Shown here one piece after another: positions 58,501-64,000 of a DNA stretch of 64,000 nucleotides. Every line of letters starts with the position of its first letter. Within the stretch, counting starts at the first letter, position 1. This DNA comes from Miscanthus floridulus. Taxonomy: Eukaryota; Streptophyta; Magnoliopsida; Poales; Poaceae. The stretch covers positions 76,339,368 through 76,403,367 of the forward strand of contig NC_089583.1 in NCBI RefSeq assembly GCF_019320115.1, in the 5' to 3' direction. The translations under genes were made by a program, and so were the position numbers. The notes beneath the pieces are model-generated. The model saw only the letters and a program-made list of their open reading frames with translations. It ran no database searches and was not told where the DNA came from.

Positions 58501-61500
58501 GAATCAATGCTACAGAGAAACGGGGATATTGATGAAGATGTTAGCCATAGATTCAAAGCAGGGTGGATGAAATGACGCCAAGCATCTGGTGTCCTATGTG
58601 ACAAAAGGGTACCACAGAAGGTAAAAGGCAAGTTTTATAGGACGGCGATTAGACCTGCTGTGTTGTATGGTGCAGAATGTTGACATACGAAAACACGACA
58701 TGTTCAACAGATAAGTGTCATGGAAATGCGTATGTTGCGTTAGATTTACGGTCATACAAGAAGAGATCGAGTTCGGATTGATGATATACGTGATAGATTA
58801 GGGGTAGCACCAATTAAAGAAAAGCTTGTCCAACACCGGTTGAGATGGTTTGGACATGTCCAACGGAGACCTCTAGAGACACCGGTGCGTAGTGAAATCA
58901 TAAGCTAGAATAGTAACGTGAAGAGAGACAGAGGAAGACCGAAGTTTACTTGGGTAGAGGCAATAAAAGGAGACTTGAAAGGATGGAATATACCCAAAGA
59001 CTTAGCCTTAGATAGGAGTGCTTGGAAAACAGCTATTCACGTGCCTGAACCTTGATGGCTTCTGCTGGGTTTCAACTCTAGCCTACCCCAACATGTTTGG
59101 GACTTCAAGGCTTTGTTGTTGTTGTTGTTGTACGGAGGCCATGAGAACTTACCAAAGCATTGTGCATATTTCCAGGAGATGCGGAGATGAAAATATCGCT
59201 ATGCATGCTGATATAATAGTCAAGAGCTGCTAGAACAGAAGCCTTCCCTTCAACACTAGCAAGTTCATCTTCAGACGCAAGGCTCCTCTTGTCCTCCATC
59301 AATGGAAATAGTTTGCGCAAGCTTGAGATCCTGGCTTCTCCACCATATACCTGAATATGTGAGGCACGTTATGATGTTAAAACTTCCTGATTTCCCCTAC
59401 AAGAATAAGTTAGAGCACAGAAGAGTCAAACCTTGTGAGAAGCAAGATAGAGTCGAGTTCTGCTGTCAAAGCCAAGGGCTACCAGTAAGAGCCCAATCTC
59501 TTCTGGGGTCAATGGGCAGCGTCCTGTGTTCCGAAGCTCCTCATCAGTTAGCTGTGAATTTAATACCCTCCCTTGCCATATAACTTGCCTGTACTTAGCA
59601 AGAGCTAGCTGTTCAGCTCTGCCACCTCCAAAGTCACAGGCAGAATGTGCAGCCATATCCTGAAAAGTATAGGTAAGTTTGCAATGTTCTGGAACAGAAA
59701 TTCTTTTAAGAGCACAAAGATACACAAGCACCATCCAATACTGCAGAAGTTGTCATCTACCTTATCAAAACGGAGATGCAAAACTGCATATTTTTCAGCT
59801 TGATTTGTGTCTCCTACAACTTGATGGATGGATTTACTGGAATGACCCTGGACTGGAGACCTCAAGCGCTTCACAAGTGTCTCCCCGAGTGAGATAATGT
59901 GAGGCTGAAAGACCAGAGCTTGGAAATTAACTTTACAACGCAAGCGTTGAAGATCCGCAGGCAAATCATCAAATGCAAGGCGGTGAGAAAAGGGAGCGAT
60001 TGCAGCAATCCCATAGCTGGCAGTGACACAGCAGATAGATAAGATTGCTGGTGAAAATTTATCTTCATAGAGTAACCAACTCAGAAAATCAAACAATAGT
60101 TAGACATAATGTTAATAGAAAATAGAGCTAACTCGGTAGCAGCTCACCTGGGCAAAACATGGACGACTCTCTTAGTAATTGTATTCAATATGTCAAGTGT
60201 CTATCAATATGAAAATCAGTGCAAAATCTCAACTAAGCAATCATTAAAGAGAGGGCTAGAAAGATGTCTTGTGATACAAGCGCCTTCAGAAAGCAAAACT
60301 ACATGCATAACAAATTGAGACATTGCAAATTCAATCTTTCACTAACCTTTGCAGGATAGGACTGACACTCTCCAAATACCAATTTGCTGACGTGTGAAGA
60401 GGTGCAGTTTTTATTCTTGTAGCACGGATGCCTGTGCCATAGTACTCTCTTGTGCTCCAAGAAAATTCTTTTGGAAGCGCTTTGATAATGGAAACTTCAT
60501 CTTTTAGGGAGTTGATAAAGTGGTCCACATCAAATATTTCTTCAAATGAGCTGCAGCAGAAAATAATGTACCAGTATAAAAATAGTTCCAGCTCAACAGG
60601 AGAACATGAAATATATAGTTTCAAACTCCAGAGGCACCTTGAATCCTTCCAAACAGGGTTTACTTCAAAATGTGGGACCACAAGAGTAGCATTAAGAATC
60701 TTTGCAACTGCAACGGCATCACATATCTACAGAATAGGAAAAAAAAGAGTTGGCTAATCTAAAGCCTGGATTAAGCAAGCTATCTCATGTCCTAAAATCA
60801 TACTATCAGTAATTAGAAGAGAATACCCCCATTCTTTGCTGGTTCAATCCACCATCAAGAAATACTTGGATGTATCCACTTGGTTCCAGAGGTAATGCTA
60901 TCATTAAAATAAAGGGTGCTCAATTAACTAATTTCTTCAACAGGAAGAGGAATTATGTTTCATCATCATGGAATAGAAGTAAATTACCGTGAGAAATTGA
61001 GGGCTTTAAGCATGGTTTCCACCCCTGATATGGCAAGGGTGACCATAGCTCTCTCTTTTGTTCATCTGTCTGCAACAGAACATATGTTAAAATATCATCA
61101 ACCATAACAATGGTAGTTTTCATCTGACAAGGATGTACTCACAATTGCCCATTGCAAAGCCTCATTTAAAAGAGAAGGATGCACTAGCTTAGGGGCATTC
61201 CACTCCTGCAAAATATCGGAAACAAAACATTGACACGTGCAAAATTCCAAAATTATATATAACATTTTACAGAATAATTCACCAGAAACATACTTCTACT
61301 GTAATCTCATAAGTTGAGCTCACACATTGTGCGCACAATGGTATCAACTTGTTATCAAAACAAGTACTCCAGTACACACTTCATCCAGTATACCACGAAA
61401 AGAAAACAAAGATCCTTGAGGACATATACAACCAGAATGGTATATCCTTCAAAAGAATCAGTTCTTTAGATAGCACTGTAGCTTTATAGTTCAGTTAATT

Positions 61501-61920
61501 TCCATGAAGGTCTTAGTTTTGCACTTTCTCTGAAATGGCATATAACCGATTAAAGACAACTAAAATTTTGGTGAGTTTTGCCACGCCATTTCTCCACAAG
61601 TACAACCACATCAATCCCCCTAAAATGATCCAGCAATTGCGCACTACGAACAAAGGGCAAGGGTTCACTAAGGCACCGCAAATTAGCAAGAGAAACCGCA
61701 CGAAGCAACTAAACAAGCTGACGATATGACACTACGCCTGCTCAAATCGAATGACGCAACAGCGGGAAGGGGAAAGGGGGCTCACCGAGAAGAGAGAAGG
61801 GAAGGCGTGGCCAAGCGGGGAGAACATCCCGGGGAATAGGGCAGGCAGAAACACCACGACCGCGGCGGCAAAGACCGCCGGGCCCCTCGCCGGAGACGGC
61901 GAAGGCGACGCCCTCCGCAT
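55594..61920 (-). CDS. O-fucosyltransferase family protein (GDP-fucose protein O-fucosyltransferase-like), ten exons
   Basis: Exons on the minus strand: 61920-61786, 61205-61143, 61069-60988, 60897-60827, 60726-60638, 60550-60347, 60016-59761, 59659-59432, 59350-59153 and 55803-55594. All introns are GT-AG, and phases join without a stop to give 511 residues, the usual size for plant members. Residues about 14-35 form a hydrophobic signal anchor, so a type II Golgi membrane protein is expected. Family signatures are [10 protein letters not shown] (about 107-117), [13 protein letters not shown] (about 132-145), the [14 protein letters not shown] block (about 295-308, across the exon 7/8 joint) and [12 protein letters not shown] (about 430-442). 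The enzyme would transfer fucose from GDP-fucose to a protein or glycan; the plant substrate is not known from sequence. The last intron (3349 bp) contains a LINE. TGGGCC and TGGGCT motifs upstream of the start may be promoter elements. Confidence 0.92.
55876..59130 (+). mobile_element. Full-length-like LINE in the last intron of the O-fucosyltransferase gene
   Basis: It is flanked by a 16 bp target duplication (tacggaggccatgaga at 55860-55875 and 59131-59146). It lies opposite to the gene and ends in a (TTG)n tail (about 59113-59130). It belongs to the same family as 15234-16619. At 3255 bp it spans endonuclease and reverse transcriptase, so it is not strongly 5'-truncated. Confidence 0.93.
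55929..59055 (+). pseudogene. LINE endonuclease-reverse transcriptase, degenerate
   Basis: The N-terminal part (55929-56471) has a basic repeat region, then the apurinic endonuclease start ([12 protein letters not shown]). The position after CVQ that is normally the catalytic Glu reads Gly. Endonuclease continues in another frame (GDLNGHVD near 56640). Reverse transcriptase fragments are at 57622-58329, with the [10 protein letters not shown] block near 58290, followed by the C-terminal domain to about 59055. Many stops and frame changes show it is inactive and older than the copy at 15234. Confidence 0.88.
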
Positions 61921-62480
61921 CTCCCTGCTTCGGTGGGGAAGACGAGTAGAAGAAAGGGAAAGCCCAAAAGCGTGGACTGAGCTGAGTTTTCTACGAGAAG
62001 GATTTCGGCTTCACGGGGCTAATTCGGCCCATTTTGAGTGTGAGCCCAGTTTCCCTTTATGGAATATTTTTTTATTTTTATTTTTTGTTTTTCAAAAATA
62101 TACTCATGCCGTCATTTTAAGCGGTGAAGTAAAACTTTAATAAAACCATAACATTTACGTATGTGTTCGTGTGACAATTATTATTGCAAAATACTGGCTC
62201 CGTTTGCTTCGCTGAAAAAACAAGCCGAAACACCGTTTCAGCTGATTTGTTGTGAGAAAGAAAACATTGTTCTAAATGAAAAAACAAGCTGAAAAGTATA
62301 GATTATAAGACAAGCGAACAAGCTGACTATTTTTTTTAGATGCCTTTTGTTGATGCTCATGCCCCGGCTGCAGCCACCATTCGCCCTCATCATACGAGGG
62401 TGGTAGGAAATCGCTTTTGCTAGGATATGTGGCATATGCGACTAACAACAACCACGTCATAAGAGAGAAGAAGAATATAC
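61921..62480. other. Upstream region of the O-fucosyltransferase gene
   Basis: It is the likely promoter and 5' UTR (minus strand). 62195-62330 resembles a decayed MITE ('ggctccgtttgcttcgctg' ... 'aagcgaacaagctgac'). No gene is supported. Confidence 0.5.
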
Positions 62481-62483
62481 CTA

Positions 62484-62693
62484 GCGTGTTTGGATCACAT
62501 TATAAAAAATAGTCCGAAGTTCTGGGTGTCAAATAGGAGAGCTAAACATGTACTTCTAAGAGCTAATTGGTGGCTTGTCCAAAAAAAAGTGCTAATTGGT
62601 GGTTAGAGTTTATTAGAAAAAAAATCATGATTAGTCCATGTTTAACCTACTATCACACAATGGACTAATTTTTAGTCAAGCATCCAAACATGC
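62484..62693. mobile_element. MITE
   Basis: The ends GCGTGTTTGGAT and ATCCAAACATGC are inverted repeats with one mismatch, over 210 bp. The interior is non-coding and includes the duplicated phrase 'gctaattggtgg'. No certain target duplication. Confidence 0.6.
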
Positions 62694-62884
62694 CCTATAT
62701 CTTGTATAAGGCATTGTCTTTGTTAGCCTTTATCTCCAATGCTACTAGCCTACAGCTTCGAGACTTGTGGGCAATCTTCATATTCATGTAACCTTCCGTG
62801 TCTTCCGGCATGAACATGTATAAGGGAAAATCTTGCATTTGTGGATGTGTTCTTGCTTCATGTCACAACATTGAACTTCCCTAG
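62694..62884. other. Intergenic, no gene seen
   Basis: Short spacer between the MITE and the LTR start at 62885. Confidence 0.5.
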
Positions 62885-64000
62885 TGTAACACCCTTGGTG
62901 TTACACTATAAATCATTTACTAAAACATGTCATGAGCATTATATTTATGTGTTAATGCATGTAATAAAGAGTGTATATCAATTTTCATAACTCAAAACAA
63001 TCAACAAAAATGCGAAATAAAAGTTAATTCCATAGTCATGTTATATTAGTTAGGGTTTAAAACCAATTTTTATTAAGCAAAAATGCTATAGAACATGTAC
63101 GTGTCACTTGAATAAAGTTTGAAGTACAAACTTTGTAGATGACAATGAAATATCTGCGGTCGAAAAATGATATTAATAGCTAAGATTTCCAATAGCTTAG
63201 AAATGCAATTTGAAAGAGAGTTTAACTCAGAACTTAGAAAATTTCTTGAACTTTGGAAATGATAGACATTGCTTTGTTCATCAATTTTTTTTAGAAAAAT
63301 TTAGTTAAGAAGAAGAGTAGTGACATGGTCTGTTTTGGTAGCCTAATGTACCCTCTTAAATATGGTGAAGGTGGTTTTGGTGTTTAATTGTTTTGGACAC
63401 TTTTAAAAAGCGTGCATGGCACGTCCTCGGTCGGTTTCCTCGTGTAGGCGCGGTCATCGCGCCCCTGAGCCACGACGTCAGCGCGCCGACCGCCCACGCG
63501 CGCGCCTGGCCGCGCTCTGCTGGCCGCTGTGGCCGACAGCCCTAGCGCGTGGCTGCCCCACCTCACTGCCATGCTACTACCCCGTCGCTAGCTTCCAGCC
63601 ATGTGCCATTACGTCATCGTTGTCCTTCCCCGTCCCGCGCTGCGCTGCCGTCATGTCCGCCTCTGCTGCCTTGCGTCGCGACGCTGCTGATGTCGTCGTG
63701 TCGCTCATGTACGCGTGTTGCATCGCGTTGCCCCTCCCTGGCCCGGTTGGGTGCCGTCCGCACGTGGCCGTGCGCGCCGCCGTCACTTTGCCATTTTTGG
63801 CACTGTAGCCGCGCGGGCCACGTTGGTCGGGCGCATGGGCCTTCCGGTCCCGCCACTCGCGTCCCGCCAAGGCATGGATGAGTCGAACCCACTGCCGCGC
63901 CCGTCTCTCCCTCCCTCTGTTTCCGCCATCGTCATGTCACGTCGCGGCGAAGCCAGAGAGCGAGCACCTCTCATCAATTCCTCGTGCTCGCGTCTCTGCC
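62885..64000 (+). repeat. Left end of another LTR retrotransposon (probable), runs off the window
   Basis: It begins TGTAACACCC, a common LTR start in large Ty3/gypsy elements. An A/T-rich section to about 63400 is followed by a GC-rich section, the same layout as the LTRs at 7334 and 14166 though not the same sequence. No second LTR copy is in the window, so the call rests on the terminus and composition. The GC-rich ORFs at 63416-63977 overlap on both strands and are not credible genes. Confidence 0.5.

Noticed and set aside
55594..61920. O-fucosyltransferase gene as a pseudogene because of the LINE
   Set aside because: All splice sites and phases are intact and the LINE lies wholly within an intron with a clean 16 bp duplication.
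63416..63977. Overlapping ORFs at the right edge
   Set aside because: They are in the GC-rich part of a probable LTR, overlap on both strands and resemble no protein family.

Overview
The window is nuclear DNA of a grass. The LTR-retrotransposon families, the (CAA)n-tailed LINEs and the MITEs with termini like GAGCAACTCCAAC are typical of Poaceae. The mix looks like Andropogoneae (sorghum, sugarcane, Miscanthus, maize), but the species cannot be fixed from the sequence alone. About 50 kb is nested transposable elements. The right-hand ~18 kb holds a tandemly duplicated snoRNA locus and one intact protein gene.

Layout. (1) 1-19747: a Ty3/gypsy element on the + strand ('Gypsy-1'). Its 5' LTR is cut by the window start, and its gag-pol carries stops only. 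Its 3' LTR (6477-7333 plus 19495-19747) is split by a second, minus-strand non-autonomous Ty3/gypsy element with ~4 kb LTRs (7334-19494), and that element's right LTR is split by a 5'-truncated LINE (15234-16619). (2) 19748-37782: a minus-strand Tat-lineage Ty3/gypsy element ('Tat-1'). It has a 1.6 kb LTR at 36194-37782, gag-pol at about 36150-29740, and an intron-containing gene on the opposite strand (19949-23590) downstream of pol. It is interrupted by Gypsy-1 at its left end and by a composite non-autonomous element at 24082-29602, flanked by the 5 bp duplication CCAAG. The left part of that composite is three tandem copies of a 284 bp LTR separated by 40 nt spacers that hold only a primer-binding site and a polypurine tract. 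(3) 37783-39999: 3' part of another Tat element ('Tat-3', + orientation). (4) 40000-45596: 3' part of a third Tat element ('Tat-2', + orientation) with its own spliced antisense gene and 3' LTR.

(5) 42069-53283: a tandem duplication of about 5-6 kb. Each copy carries the end of Tat-2 plus flanking host DNA with box C/D snoRNA genes on the minus strand. The right copy keeps a promoter (TATA, telo-box, two Site II elements), a full U24-like snoRNA and an 18S-guide snoRNA. The left copy has the 18S-guide snoRNA but a U24 cut at the duplication junction, and no promoter. (6) 53605-55593: intergenic DNA with MITEs. (7) 55594-61920 (minus): a complete ten-exon O-fucosyltransferase family gene, 511 codons, whose last intron contains a 3.26 kb degenerate LINE in the opposite orientation with a 16 bp target-site duplication. 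(8) 61921-64000: intergenic, a MITE, and the start of another LTR element that runs off the window.

Only two loci look like working host genes: the snoRNA cluster and the O-fucosyltransferase gene. Everything else is mobile DNA at different stages of decay. The composite element at 24082-29602 is the youngest visible insertion: its duplicated LTR segments differ at only about seven sites over 1147 bp by eye.
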